Origin: an uncultured Prevotellaceae bacterium
Lineage (GTDB): Bacteria; Bacteroidota; Bacteroidia; Bacteroidales; Muribaculaceae
Direction: 5' to 3'
NCBI GenBank assembly: GCA_905210415.1
Contig: CAJLWM010000001.1
Coordinates: forward strand, 1 to 64,000
DNA: 64,000 nucleotides
Below are positions 9,625 to 18,719 of this stretch, one piece after another (position 1 is the first letter of the stretch; each line of letters starts with the position of its first letter). The position numbers were made by a program, and so were the translations under genes. The notes under the pieces are model-generated. The model saw only the letters and a list, made by a program, of their open reading frames with translations. It made no database searches and was not told the origin of the DNA.

Positions 9625-9961
9625 TTATCAAACACCATTCAAATCGGATACAAAAGATTTTCTAAAGGTATAATATTTTCGTAACTTTGCACTGCGTTAA
9701 GCCCAATATTACCAAATCAGCCATTAACCTATTGCCCGATTTGCGATAATATCGTTGGGGCGTGCAAGTTTTTTCCTTCATAACCACGTTTTGCTTGGCT
9801 TTTGATTTCATCAATAAATTAAAAGCGAGTATTTGACGTGATATAATCGACCAGAAAAATTGCCATAGCCACAAAAAATTTATTGAGCATTAGCGGCCCA
9901 TAAATGGGACAAACAAAACATAGTCATAAACAATTAAAACAATAATTATCACACTTGCTTG
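9625..9961. other. long leader region before the amylase gene
   Basis: A TAACTTTG -7 box at 9682-9689 would start an RNA about 265 bases before the amylase ATG. A CCCGATTTG motif at 9735-9743 resembles the end box of the dispersed repeat. No gene is supported; the 70-codon reverse frame at 9662-9874 reads through these signals. Confidence 0.4.
9682..9689 (+). promoter_or_regulatory. -7 box upstream of the GH13 amylase
   Basis: TAACTTTG, the commonest form of the Bacteroidetes -7 element; no TTTG found at -33. The long distance to the ATG leaves the target uncertain. Confidence 0.5.
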
Positions 9962-11647
9962 ATGGAAAACTCCAAGCCAATAATATACCAATTATTTCCA
10001 CGACTCTTCACCAACACCTGCGATAACTGCACCCCTAATGGCACCATCTCCCAAAACGGAGTTGGCAAAATGAATCAAATCGACCCCAAAGTACTGCAAT
10101 CAATTAAATCGCTCGGCGTTACCCACGTTTGGTACACCGGGGTGATAGAGCATGCACAAGCCACCACATATCCGGGCATCGAACCTGACAATGTGAACGT
10201 GATAAAAGGCAAAGCTGGCAGTCCATACGCTATAAAAGACTACTACGACATCGACCCCGACATCGCCGAAGATGTACCAAACCGCATCGGCGAATTTAAG
10301 TCCCTCGTTGATCGCACACATAAAGCAGGAATGAAAGCGATTATCGACTTCGTTCCCAACCACGTGGCTCGTCGCTACCATTCCGACGTGCGCCCTAATG
10401 GCGAGCACGATTTCGGTGAAGACGACGATACCACACAATGGTTCAACCCAAACAACAATTTCTACTATATCAACGAACCCTTTGCCCCTCACTTCAGCCT
10501 TGGCGAGGGAAAAGACCGATATGAAGAGAATCCTGCTAAAGCCACTGGCAACAATTGCTTCTCGGCTCACCCAGGCATGTGCGATTGGTATGAGACCGTG
10601 AAGCTCAACTATGGCATCGACTACTCAAACAACAACTGGCACTTCTCTCCTATCCCAGACACTTGGCAAAAGATGCTCAAAATTATCTCGTATTGGGCAG
10701 CGATGGGCGTAGACGGTTTTCGTTGCGATATGGCATTCATGGTCCCTGTGGAGTTTTGGAATTGGATGATTCCCAAGATCAAAAAAGAATATCCTAATGT
10801 GATATTCATCGCCGAACTCTACGACACTCACATCTACCGTCAATTCCTGTTCGACGGACACTTCGACTACCTATACGACAAAGTGAACCTCTACGACACT
10901 CTGCGCGCTGTGATGTGCGGATTCGACTCTGCATCACGCCTGTCGCAATGCTGGCACGTGGTAGACGGCATCGGTCACAAGATGCTCAACTTCCTTGAGA
11001 ACCACGACGAGCAACGCATTGCTTCGCCTCAATTTGCCGGAGATGCCCGAAAAGGTATCCCTGCCCTAATTGTGAGTGCCACAATGTCTACCGGCCCATT
11101 TCTCATCTATCAAGGACAAGAACTTGGCGAACCAGCCGCTGATGCCGAAGGATTTAGCGGACTCGATGGTCGCACCACCATATTCGACTATTGGAGCATT
11201 CCATCTGTGCGCCGCTGGTATAACAATGGAAAATGCGACGGCCGCAAATCAACCGCCGAAGAGAAGAGCCTAAGAAAACTTTATGGCACCGTGCTTTCTG
11301 TCTGCAACAAGGAGAAAGCTATCAGCCAAGGCGGTTTCTTCGACTTGATGTATGTCAACTATGGCACACTCAACGCCAATAAGCAATATTGCTACCTTCG
11401 CCACCACGAGGGCGACCTACTGCTTATTGTAGCAAATTTCGACTCAGAGGCTGCCGATATCAATGTGGTGATACCAAGCCACGCTTTTGATTGCATCGGC
11501 TTCAAAGAAGGCGAATACTCCGGAAAAGACCTGATTTCCGGCAAGACAAAAGCCTACACCCTCATGCACGACCAACCTATATCGCTCAGCATTGAGGCTC
11601 AAAATGGCGTAATCATCAAACTCAAAAGAAAAAAGTCATCGAAATAA
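9962..11647 (+). CDS. GH13 alpha-amylase-family glycosidase
   Basis: 561-residue alpha-glucan-active enzyme from the ATG at 9962 (a TTG just before is also in frame). All four GH13 conserved regions are present: DFVPNH (I), GVDGFRCDMA with the nucleophile Asp (II), VIFIAELYD with the acid/base Glu (III) and NFLENHDEQR (IV). There is no signal peptide, so it is likely cytoplasmic and acts on imported or stored alpha-glucans. A C-terminal beta domain (about 465-561) follows the barrel. Exact specificity (amylase, trehalose-type transferase, oligoglucosidase) cannot be told. Monocistronic by spacing. Confidence 0.88.
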   Translation: MENSKPIIYQLFPRLFTNTCDNCTPNGTISQNGVGKMNQIDPKVLQSIKSLGVTHVWYTGVIEHAQATTYPGIEPDNVNVIKGKAGSPYAIKDYYDIDPDIAEDVPNRIGEFKSLVDRTHKAGMKAIIDFVPNHVARRYHSDVRPNGEHDFGEDDDTTQWFNPNNNFYYINEPFAPHFSLGEGKDRYEENPAKATGNNCFSAHPGMCDWYETVKLNYGIDYSNNNWHFSPIPDTWQKMLKIISYWAAMGVDGFRCDMAFMVPVEFWNWMIPKIKKEYPNVIFIAELYDTHIYRQFLFDGHFDYLYDKVNLYDTLRAVMCGFDSASRLSQCWHVVDGIGHKMLNFLENHDEQRIASPQFAGDARKGIPALIVSATMSTGPFLIYQGQELGEPAADAEGFSGLDGRTTIFDYWSIPSVRRWYNNGKCDGRKSTAEEKSLRKLYGTVLSVCNKEKAISQGGFFDLMYVNYGTLNANKQYCYLRHHEGDLLLIVANFDSEAADINVVIPSHAFDCIGFKEGEYSGKDLISGKTKAYTLMHDQPISLSIEAQNGVIIKLKRKKSSK

Positions 11648-11670
11648 TATTACGATATAGTAAAATTGTA

Positions 11671-11678
11671 TAACTTTG
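11671..11678 (+). promoter_or_regulatory. -7 box of prs
   Basis: TAACTTTG, 30 bases before the prs ATG. Confidence 0.65.
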
Positions 11679-11707
11679 CATAGAATTTAATTAGCCCCAT
11701 AAAACTT

Positions 11708-12649
11708 ATGAATAGTAACACTCCTTTTAAGATTGTTTCAGGAACAAGATCCCGTTATCTTGCAGAGGAAATCGCAAAGAATCTTGGTGTAGAATTAGGT
11801 AAAATGAACATTCAATACTTCGCCGACGGCGAGTTTGAAGTTTGTTTTGAAGAGCCAATCCGTGGCTGCGAGGTATTCATCGTGCAGTCTACATTCCCTA
11901 ACAGCGACAATTTGATGGAACTTCTCCTTATGATTGATGCTGCTAAGCGCGCTTCTGCTAAGTCAGTTGTTGCCGTAATCCCTTATTTCGGATGGGCTCG
12001 TCAAGACCGTAAGGACAAACCACGTGTCTCTATCGCAGCAAAGCTTGTTGCTGACCTTCTCGTGGCTGCTGGTGTAAACCGCATCATCACCATGGACCTT
12101 CACGCCGATCAGATTCAAGGCTTCTTCAACATCCCTGTTGACCACCTTTACGCTTCTTCTGTGTTTATTCCTTACATCCAATCACTCAAACTCAAGGATT
12201 TGGTGATTGCTTCGCCAGACGTTGGTGGTGCAAAACGTGCTAATAGCTACGCTAAATTCCTCGGCGCTCCATTGGTACTCTGCCACAAGCAACGCGCTAA
12301 AGCAAATGTAGTGGAAAGCATGACAATCATCGGTGAAGTGGAGAATAAAGACGTTATCCTTATCGACGACATGGTGGATACTGCAGGCACTATCTGCAAG
12401 GCTGCCAACCTCATGAAGGAAAACGGCGCTCGCTCGGTGCGCGCTTTGGCTTCTCACGCTATCATGAGCGACCCTGCTACCGAACGCGTTACTGCAAGCT
12501 CTCTCGAAGAAATGATTTTCTCTAACTCAATTCCTTACACTAAAGGTTGCGAAAAAGTCACTATCATTTCTATCGCTGCTATGTTTGCTGAAACTATCAC
12601 TCGCGTTCACAACAACCAATCTATTAGTTCACAATACTTGGTTAAGTAA
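11708..12649 (+). CDS. prs: ribose-phosphate pyrophosphokinase
   Basis: 313-residue PRPP synthase: ribose 5-phosphate plus ATP gives PRPP and AMP, feeding purine, pyrimidine, His, Trp and NAD synthesis. Visible: the flexible-loop region YFGWARQDRKDKPR, the metal-binding MDLHADQIQGFF, and the PRPP-binding loop VILIDDMVDTAGT. Length equals the bacterial norm (310-320). It has its own promoter and a strong terminator. Confidence 0.98.
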   Translation: MNSNTPFKIVSGTRSRYLAEEIAKNLGVELGKMNIQYFADGEFEVCFEEPIRGCEVFIVQSTFPNSDNLMELLLMIDAAKRASAKSVVAVIPYFGWARQDRKDKPRVSIAAKLVADLLVAAGVNRIITMDLHADQIQGFFNIPVDHLYASSVFIPYIQSLKLKDLVIASPDVGGAKRANSYAKFLGAPLVLCHKQRAKANVVESMTIIGEVENKDVILIDDMVDTAGTICKAANLMKENGARSVRALASHAIMSDPATERVTASSLEEMIFSNSIPYTKGCEKVTIISIAAMFAETITRVHNNQSISSQYLVK

Positions 12650-12680
12650 TTCTGCAAAGGAAATCAATTTACGCAATATA

Positions 12681-12713
12681 AAAAAATCGGGGCTTTTCAG
12701 TCCCGATTTTTTA
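12681..12713. terminator. bidirectional terminator between prs and the DUF1810 fusion
   Basis: AAAAAATCGGG pairs with CCCGATTTTTT across about ten bases. A/T tracts lie on both sides, so it can end transcripts from either direction. It touches the stop codon of the minus-strand gene. Confidence 0.85.
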
Positions 12714-13568
12714 GTTCTTATAAAACGCTTTCAGCACTTTGGCAAATACATCGTTTGGCAACACACAATCGAACAATCGCATTGAGGAGCGCAACTTCAC
12801 GGCATCAATCTCACTGCCCATGATTTGCTCAATATCATCCTTCCTATGGCTGAGCAACGCTTCGCAGCATTCGCGCAAGCGATGCGCAAGTTTATCATTG
12901 GCAAGATATGCTTTAGCTTCCTTTTCGCCATCCAATCCATAGTATTGCGAATAGTAGCTATATCCCAAACCTTTCTGCTGCGGAAAGATAAACCATACCC
13001 AATGATTGCGTTTTCTTCCCGAGCGCAGTTCGTCAAGCACCATCTCATACACTTCATCCTGCGCATCGACGAATCGTTGCAAATCATACTTCTCCGGCTT
13101 TCCAATAATCGACCAAAACTCTGCGGGCAAACACACATTCTGAATATCGGCACACTTCGCAAACATTGGCGCCACCTCTTCTGGTGTCATGCCAGCTATG
13201 CCACAACCAACGAGAGTCACCAAAAATCTTCTCTCAGGATGCTCTTTCGCATAAGCGACAAAGTCGTCCACATCCCTTCGCATCTCATCGATGCCACTCA
13301 TCGTGTCGATAGCATAACTATCGCCTTGCATGCCATGTCCTTGGCCCAACTTTGCACCAAATTTTCTCATTGCCGTAAGCGCCGCACCGCCATAATGCAT
13401 CCCATCGGCATTCGAACCGAACACAAACACCTCTCCGGGCTTCAACATCGTGATCATATTAGGAGTCACACGGTAGTTCGAGTCGACCTCGCGTCGAACT
13501 TTCTCCAAATCCTGCCCCTCAGCGTCCACCGATGACCTCTTACGCCATTTTGCAAACAAATTCTTCAT
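12711..13568 (-). CDS. macro-like (A1S_2505-type) domain fused to DUF1810
   Basis: 285 residues in two parts. Residues about 38-150 (PGEVFVFGSNADGMHYGGAA, then GCGIAGMTPEEVAPMF) match the A1S_2505 phage-related family, whose GSN...HGGAA layout recalls ADP-ribose-binding macro folds. Residues about 160-283 begin YDLQRFVDAQDEVYEMVLDE and contain HWVWFIFPQ and YGL, the signature of DUF1810. DUF1810 is commonly a stand-alone protein of about 140 residues. Function is unknown; ADP-ribose or NAD-derived ligand handling is an inference from fold resemblance only. It has its own promoter, so it is a single-gene unit. Confidence 0.75.
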   Translation of the reverse strand: MKNLFAKWRKRSSVDAEGQDLEKVRREVDSNYRVTPNMITMLKPGEVFVFGSNADGMHYGGAALTAMRKFGAKLGQGHGMQGDSYAIDTMSGIDEMRRDVDDFVAYAKEHPERRFLVTLVGCGIAGMTPEEVAPMFAKCADIQNVCLPAEFWSIIGKPEKYDLQRFVDAQDEVYEMVLDELRSGRKRNHWVWFIFPQQKGLGYSYYSQYYGLDGEKEAKAYLANDKLAHRLRECCEALLSHRKDDIEQIMGSEIDAVKLRSSMRLFDCVLPNDVFAKVLKAFYKN

Positions 13569-13634
13569 ATCAGCCTGTATTTTTCTGTCCTAATCTATCT
13601 TAGATATAACATGCTATATCATAGCCTTACTACA

Positions 13635-13665
13635 CAAAGTTACTCATTTCCCCCGATTTTCCAAA
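13635..13665 (-). promoter_or_regulatory. promoter of the DUF1810 fusion gene
   Basis: Minus strand TTTG (13665-13662), 19 bases, TAACTTTG (13642-13635); 66 bases before the ATG. Confidence 0.75.
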
Positions 13666-13682
13666 CCAGAATAAACCCCAAA

Positions 13683-13713
13683 GGGCTCCCATCCTAATGC
13701 AGAATGGGAGCCC
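13683..13713 (-). terminator. hairpin after the GH9-deacetylase gene
   Basis: Perfect 10-bp stem GGGCTCCCAT (13683-13692) and ATGGGAGCCC (13704-13713), 27 bases past the stop. The minus-strand tail TTTGGGGTTTATT is only moderately T-rich. Confidence 0.7.
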
Positions 13714-13740
13714 TGTATTTATTAAACTATATTACGTCGA

Positions 13741-16263
13741 TTATTTTATGTTGAGACCGATTGCTTCATCAACGCTTGTGAAGTCGTAACCCTTCTTCTT
13801 CAAGGTTGAAATAAGTTTTGGCAACATATCATAGAACTTATCGGTGCGCGATGGTTCTGTGCCAAAATGCACCATCAAGATTTGTCCGTTAAGAGTTTCC
13901 TTGCGTTCGCACTTCATCAATTGATTCCAAAGTTGCTTACTTGAGCGATACTTAGGCATATCTGGTGTGGTGTAGTCGTCGCTTGTGCCAGTGCCAGGAG
14001 TGAAGTTAATCACTTGCAGACCCATTTCCTTTGCCCAAGATGCTACAGTAGAATTGTAGTACTCGTATGGAGGAATGAAATAAGGTGCTTCGCTCTTGCT
14101 GATGCCCATGCTACGAAGTGCTTCGAATCCCTTCTGAATGTCGGCAACAAATTCATCCTTGCTTACGAGAAGAGAATCCTTGTTTTCCCAAGGCATATAC
14201 AGCAAGTGGCCATTGCTGTGTGTGCTGATGTAGTGGCCATCGGCGCGGAGGCGCTTCACAACATCTGGATACATCTCAATGAATGTGCCTGTAAAGAAGA
14301 ACGAACCCTTCACGCCATACTTCTTCAATGTAGAGATAATCTTCTCAGCGCCATCAGCACGATTGTGTGCTGTGAACACGAGGCTGATGTTTTTCTTTGA
14401 AGGATCGGTGCGTACTATACCACCATCGCGATATACATTCTTGTCGGTTGCTGCTTCGCTTTGCATACGGCCTTCTTCTTGATAAGTAGAAAGTGGGAAT
14501 GTGAGCGATGCAGTGCCGTCCATAGTTGGCTCGTTGGTAGAATAGTCGTGCATATTGTCGTGGAAGACCATATAATTCATTTGGAAATCATCGTAGTTGT
14601 TAGGGGCTTGACCATTTTTCACGTCACCAACAAGGTTCACACCACGCAAGCTCTCAAAGATTGAGCGATATACAGGGCCGTCAACCAAACCGCCTGTTGT
14701 GTTGCCCACCTCTTGAAATACGAGGCAAGAGTGTGGTTGCTTAGGATAGTTGCCACCCATTGGCAATTCCACAATCATACTTACGCCCCAAGGGTTACAG
14801 CCAAAGAGCCAGTCGCGCAACGAGCCTTCCATTTCCTCAAATTGAGTGTCGCCAGTGAGTTGACGATAAAGGATACATTGTGTGAGCATAGCAGTGGTGA
14901 GGTTGTTTGAACACCACACGCTTGGTATACCATTGAGGAATGGAGAATCCAATTCCTTAGCACGGTCCATCACGCGTTGAATGCCCGAACGCAAATTGCG
15001 GATAAATTCCTTCTTCACACGAGCATCACCGGTGTTAGCAATCTGATAGTGACCCATATTCATAAATGGATATATCTGATAGTGCTTCACACTGTCGGCT
15101 CCCATCCATGGAGTGATAGGTTCGCGACGGCCATACTCAAGCGCTTGTGTGAAATATTTCTTGTCACCAGTAGCGTGATAGAGCTCTATAGCACCGAGTT
15201 CCATATCATCCACCCAGTTGTCTTCCTCATAGATATATGGAGAAACCACCGAAGCAGTTTGGCAATTACCAGGCTTGTCGAGGCCCACTTGATAAGCATC
15301 AGCGGCTTTCGAACCGATAAGCGCTGCGAATTCTGGATAGAATGGCTTCAAGATCTTAGAACCAAGGGCAAAGTCTGATGCAAACTTACCAGCCGTGCTT
15401 GCCACTCCCATAGTGGCATTAAGGAATTTGCCACGTTGTTGCTTTTCACCTGTACAGAAATACACTGGGCGACCGTTATTCTTGCCATAACCATAATCGG
15501 CAGGGTCGTCCTTTGGCAATTTCATACCCACGTGGTCGCGGTCGTCGGCGAGCTGATTGTAGAGTTCACCCTTTTCAGGATTCATGCGATTGAGCCAATC
15601 CATACCCCAATAGATTTCGTCTATAATGTCAGGAATACCATTGGCTCCTGGTTCGCCATTTGCTTGATGATAGTCGCCGAATGCCGATGGATTTTGCTGA
15701 TAAGCAAACATCATCTGATAGATGGCATTGGCTGTAGTGGTGGTGTATTGCAAGCAGTCGCTGGCATCGTGCCAACCACCTCTCACATCGAGGAATTGAC
15801 CAGTCTTTGTAGGGTGATATACAATGTATCCGTCTTTTTGGTGACAGCTGTCGCCCAAGAATGGGTTGTAGCCACAACGTTGCTGACGCATATAACGGAG
15901 CACAAAATCTGCAGTACCATTATATACAGCGCCATTGATGGCAAATGCTTGTGAGCGGGTATCTCCCACCTTAACGTAATATGTACCTTGATTTGTAAAT
16001 TTTGAGAAATCGAGGCGATAAGTAGATTTCATCTTACCATAAGGGGCAGTAGGCTTAACAGTATTGCCAGTAAAAGCCACTTCGCCGGTGAATGCATCAA
16101 TCAACTGAAACGATTTCACATCGCGGGCTTCATTACATAGAAGCACCGCCACCTTTGTAGCCTTTGGCAAATAGCCCAATTGGTTGATTCTAATCCATTC
16201 GCCAGCCCAAGCCGAAGCTACAGCCAGAATGGTGAACAGAATGGTTAAAGTTTTTCTTCTCAT
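13741..16263 (-). CDS. secreted GH9 glycoside hydrolase fused to a polysaccharide deacetylase-like domain
   Basis: 840 residues. Signal peptide 1-20 (cleavage after ASAWA). An N-terminal Ig-like domain (about 22-108) opens WIRINQLGYLPKATKVAVL, as in GH9 endoglucanases. The GH9 barrel spans about 112-590, with the metal/nucleophile region GGWHDASD (Asp166/Asp169) and the C-terminal acid region NEPTMDGTAS (Glu577). Residues about 625-840 are NodB-like: GVKGSFFFTG, the THSNGH histidine pair (682/686) and PPYEYYN. The usual TFDDG motif is replaced by FTAHNRADG, so the metal site is atypical. The likely substrate is beta-glucan or xyloglucan-type plant polymer, with de-esterification possible; this is inference from families. 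No SusC/D genes are adjacent. Confidence 0.9.
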   Translation of the reverse strand: MRRKTLTILFTILAVASAWAGEWIRINQLGYLPKATKVAVLLCNEARDVKSFQLIDAFTGEVAFTGNTVKPTAPYGKMKSTYRLDFSKFTNQGTYYVKVGDTRSQAFAINGAVYNGTADFVLRYMRQQRCGYNPFLGDSCHQKDGYIVYHPTKTGQFLDVRGGWHDASDCLQYTTTTANAIYQMMFAYQQNPSAFGDYHQANGEPGANGIPDIIDEIYWGMDWLNRMNPEKGELYNQLADDRDHVGMKLPKDDPADYGYGKNNGRPVYFCTGEKQQRGKFLNATMGVASTAGKFASDFALGSKILKPFYPEFAALIGSKAADAYQVGLDKPGNCQTASVVSPYIYEEDNWVDDMELGAIELYHATGDKKYFTQALEYGRREPITPWMGADSVKHYQIYPFMNMGHYQIANTGDARVKKEFIRNLRSGIQRVMDRAKELDSPFLNGIPSVWCSNNLTTAMLTQCILYRQLTGDTQFEEMEGSLRDWLFGCNPWGVSMIVELPMGGNYPKQPHSCLVFQEVGNTTGGLVDGPVYRSIFESLRGVNLVGDVKNGQAPNNYDDFQMNYMVFHDNMHDYSTNEPTMDGTASLTFPLSTYQEEGRMQSEAATDKNVYRDGGIVRTDPSKKNISLVFTAHNRADGAEKIISTLKKYGVKGSFFFTGTFIEMYPDVVKRLRADGHYISTHSNGHLLYMPWENKDSLLVSKDEFVADIQKGFEALRSMGISKSEAPYFIPPYEYYNSTVASWAKEMGLQVINFTPGTGTSDDYTTPDMPKYRSSKQLWNQLMKCERKETLNGQILMVHFGTEPSRTDKFYDMLPKLISTLKKKGYDFTSVDEAIGLNIK

Positions 16264-16630
16264 GACATTTAAATAAAAATAATTTTCAAAGTATTATAGT
16301 AGTTTAGTATTCTGGTATAAAGATATAAACAATTAATAAAATAAACGTCATATAACAACGAAAATTATTGAAATACTGACTATTAAAGGATGTTAAGTAT
16401 CATTAAGGTTTGTGTGTTTACGCATAGGTTTTTGCAGTAGCAAAAGTATAAAACACACCCTTAGTAGGCTGACACTAAACCAAAAGAATGCCGCTAATCC
16501 CATCATAGAAAAAGTGGCATTTGATAAAAATTTTCACAATTTGATGCACAAAGACGACGGTCTTTTGCACCTTTAGCTCAATTCGGGAATTAGGAATTTG
16601 GTGCCCAATTCGTGCATCTGGGATTTATGG
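16264..16630. other. intergenic region between GH9 gene and menE
   Basis: 367 AT-rich bases between the GH9 5' end and the menE stop. A TACTTTTG box (minus, 16448-16441) could serve the GH9 gene. A hairpin lies at 16545-16569. Two degenerate AATTCG motifs at about 16577 and 16602 resemble those at 58064. No gene seen. Confidence 0.45.
16545..16569. terminator. hairpin downstream of menE
   Basis: TGCA-C-AAAGAC pairs with GTCTTTTGCA around the loop GACG (one bulged C). It lies about 60 bases past the menE stop but has no T run on that strand, so termination is only a guess. Confidence 0.3.
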
Positions 16631-17665
16631 TTATATCTTGCGGATAATCTTATTTGTAGTGGTTTCGCTGAAGTGATGCACTGCCACATATTTGCGCGGA
16701 ATGGAATGCGCTGGCAATAATTGTCGCATCTTTTCGATAAGTGCCGGCTGCACATCACCGCGCTTCACCATACCTTCTGGCAAAGATGAATACTCCAGCG
16801 CTATCACCGGCTCTTCGCCCCACTTCTCCGACGGCTGCGAAGTGATAAAAAATCTAATCGACGGAAACAGCGAAGCCAATTTCTGCTCTATCTCTTCTGG
16901 AAAAATCTTGATGCCTCCAGTGTTGATAACGTTATCAAATCGTCCTCGCCAAAGAAAATTTCTGCTATCCAAGAGATCCACCACGTCGTTAGTGACATAG
17001 TGCTTAGTAGAAAGATGTGGGGCATCTATCACCAGACAATTTCTATCGTCAACACCAAATACAATATCGCCCAATGCCTTAAACGGCTTTTCCAACTTGC
17101 TTACAGGAGCAAGTGCCACATGGCTGCACGTTTCTGTCATACCATAGGTGAGATAGGCGTTCACACCATACTCCGCAAGCCAATGCTCAAGTCTTAGCGC
17201 AAGTTTTCCGCCACCTATAATCATCGCATCAATCAGCGCAAGTTTCTCTGGATTATTGAGCAGATATTGTATCTGCGACGGAACAAATGCTGCAAGCGAA
17301 ATTCGGCGAGACCCATCATAGTCGGCAAGTGGCGTGTTCGAAGGAGTTTCTTCTATGATGCTCGCGCCCAATTGCAACGCCCTAACAATCATCATCTTGC
17401 CAGCAATATAACGAGGCGAGAGACTTAAGTAGAATAGCGAATCGGCATTCAGCGAGAAAAATTCGTTGGTGAGTCGTGCCGATGCCTCCATATCGGTTTT
17501 CAGTAGATGTATTTCCTTCGGAGCCCCTGTTGAACCCGATGTATGAGCCACCACGTATGGCTCATCGCTCAAATACTCCTCAATAAACGCACTCACTGCA
17601 GGCGATGCCGCATTGTGTACATCGTCAAGCGTGGTGCAATGTATGTTATTTATCGTAATTTCCAT
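16631..17665 (-). CDS. menE: o-succinylbenzoate-CoA ligase
   Basis: 344-residue ANL-superfamily ligase. It activates o-succinylbenzoate to its CoA thioester in menaquinone synthesis. The AMP-binding P-loop is VAHTSGSTGAPKEI, followed by YLTYGMTETCSHVA and the hinge region WRGRFDNVINTGGIKIFPEEIE. It is shorter than many MenE proteins (440-490), as is usual in Bacteroidetes. ATG at 17665 is chosen because it falls four bases after the menC stop; an upstream in-frame TTG would overlap menC. Last gene of menF-D-B-C-E. Confidence 0.93.
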   Translation of the reverse strand: MEITINNIHCTTLDDVHNAASPAVSAFIEEYLSDEPYVVAHTSGSTGAPKEIHLLKTDMEASARLTNEFFSLNADSLFYLSLSPRYIAGKMMIVRALQLGASIIEETPSNTPLADYDGSRRISLAAFVPSQIQYLLNNPEKLALIDAMIIGGGKLALRLEHWLAEYGVNAYLTYGMTETCSHVALAPVSKLEKPFKALGDIVFGVDDRNCLVIDAPHLSTKHYVTNDVVDLLDSRNFLWRGRFDNVINTGGIKIFPEEIEQKLASLFPSIRFFITSQPSEKWGEEPVIALEYSSLPEGMVKRGDVQPALIEKMRQLLPAHSIPRKYVAVHHFSETTTNKIIRKI

Positions 17666-17669
17666 TTCC

Positions 17670-18719
17670 TTATTCTTTCCAATCAAATTCTGGGATTACC
17701 CATCCTTTCTGTGGATTCAGCGCCAAATAGTCGGCATGCTGCTCAAGTGGCGAGGTGATGTTGTTTGAGAACAACGCTCCCGTACCAAGGCCTTGTGGTA
17801 TGCGTGGCTGCAATGTTGCCACCCACTGTGCGAGCGCATTCAATCCCACATTCGATTCCAATGCCGACGTTATCCATCCGCCAATATTCATCAGCGATGC
17901 CATCTTAAGCCATTCGGTAGAGCCCGACATTCCTCCCATAAGCGATGGTTTGAGGATGATATATTGCGGACGAATGGTGCGCAATAGCGACATCATGGTG
18001 AGAGGATTGGTAATGCCTATCAATTCTTCGTCGAGGGCAATATGAATCGGCGACTTGGCGCACAATTCTGCCATCTCTTGCCACTGTCCCTGCTTAATCG
18101 GCTGCTCACACGAGTGTATGTGATATTCCGACAGATGCTGAAGTCTTTGCAAAGCATTTTCCGGAGAGAAACCGCCATTAGCATCAACTCGTATGGTGAG
18201 ATCGTCTGCCGAAAATCTTGTGCGGATATATTTCACCATCTCCAATTCGCTGTCAAAATCAATTGCGCCAATTTTCAATTTGATGGTGCGAAATCCAGCT
18301 TCAATTTTCTGCTTGATGCGCTCAATCATCTCGTCCCTGCTTCCCATCCACACAAGTCCGTTGATAGGAACATTCTGTTTGCCGTCGGTGAATGGCGACT
18401 GGAATATCAGTCGTCTACCGCCTGACGAAAAATCGCGTAAAGCAGTTTCAAAGCCAAACGTGATCGACGAATACTCATCTAAATCTGTTGGCACGCCTTC
18501 TGCTATATTGCGGCACAATTCCTGCAACTTTTTCTCATATTCATCGTGGTCTTCCGCCGACAGTCCGCGAAACAAAGCGCACTCGCCGAGTCCAAAAACC
18601 TCAGGGTTGCTCTCATCCCATATTTTCAGGAAATATGTGTCCTTGTGGTATAGCACGCCACGCGATGTGCCACCAGGGGTGATAAACTGCAGGCGATATG
18701 GTGCGTAAGCGGCTCTCAT
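17670..18719 (-). CDS. menC: o-succinylbenzoate synthase
   Basis: 349-residue enolase-superfamily enzyme that dehydrates SHCHC to o-succinylbenzoate. Catalytic elements visible: the KLKIG lysine motif, IRVDANGGFSPENA with the first metal Asp, the second acid in HSCEQPI, HIALDEELIG, and YIILKPSLMGG with the second catalytic Lys. Start ATG at 18719 overlaps the menB TGA by one base (TGATG), which points to coupled translation; the in-frame TTG one codon earlier is less likely. Confidence 0.95.
   Translation of the reverse strand: MRAAYAPYRLQFITPGGTSRGVLYHKDTYFLKIWDESNPEVFGLGECALFRGLSAEDHDEYEKKLQELCRNIAEGVPTDLDEYSSITFGFETALRDFSSGGRRLIFQSPFTDGKQNVPINGLVWMGSRDEMIERIKQKIEAGFRTIKLKIGAIDFDSELEMVKYIRTRFSADDLTIRVDANGGFSPENALQRLQHLSEYHIHSCEQPIKQGQWQEMAELCAKSPIHIALDEELIGITNPLTMMSLLRTIRPQYIILKPSLMGGMSGSTEWLKMASLMNIGGWITSALESNVGLNALAQWVATLQPRIPQGLGTGALFSNNITSPLEQHADYLALNPQKGWVIPEFDWKE

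Noticed and set aside
9662..9874. 70-codon reverse frame before the amylase gene
   Set aside because: Overlaps a consensus promoter element on the other strand and shows no coding character.
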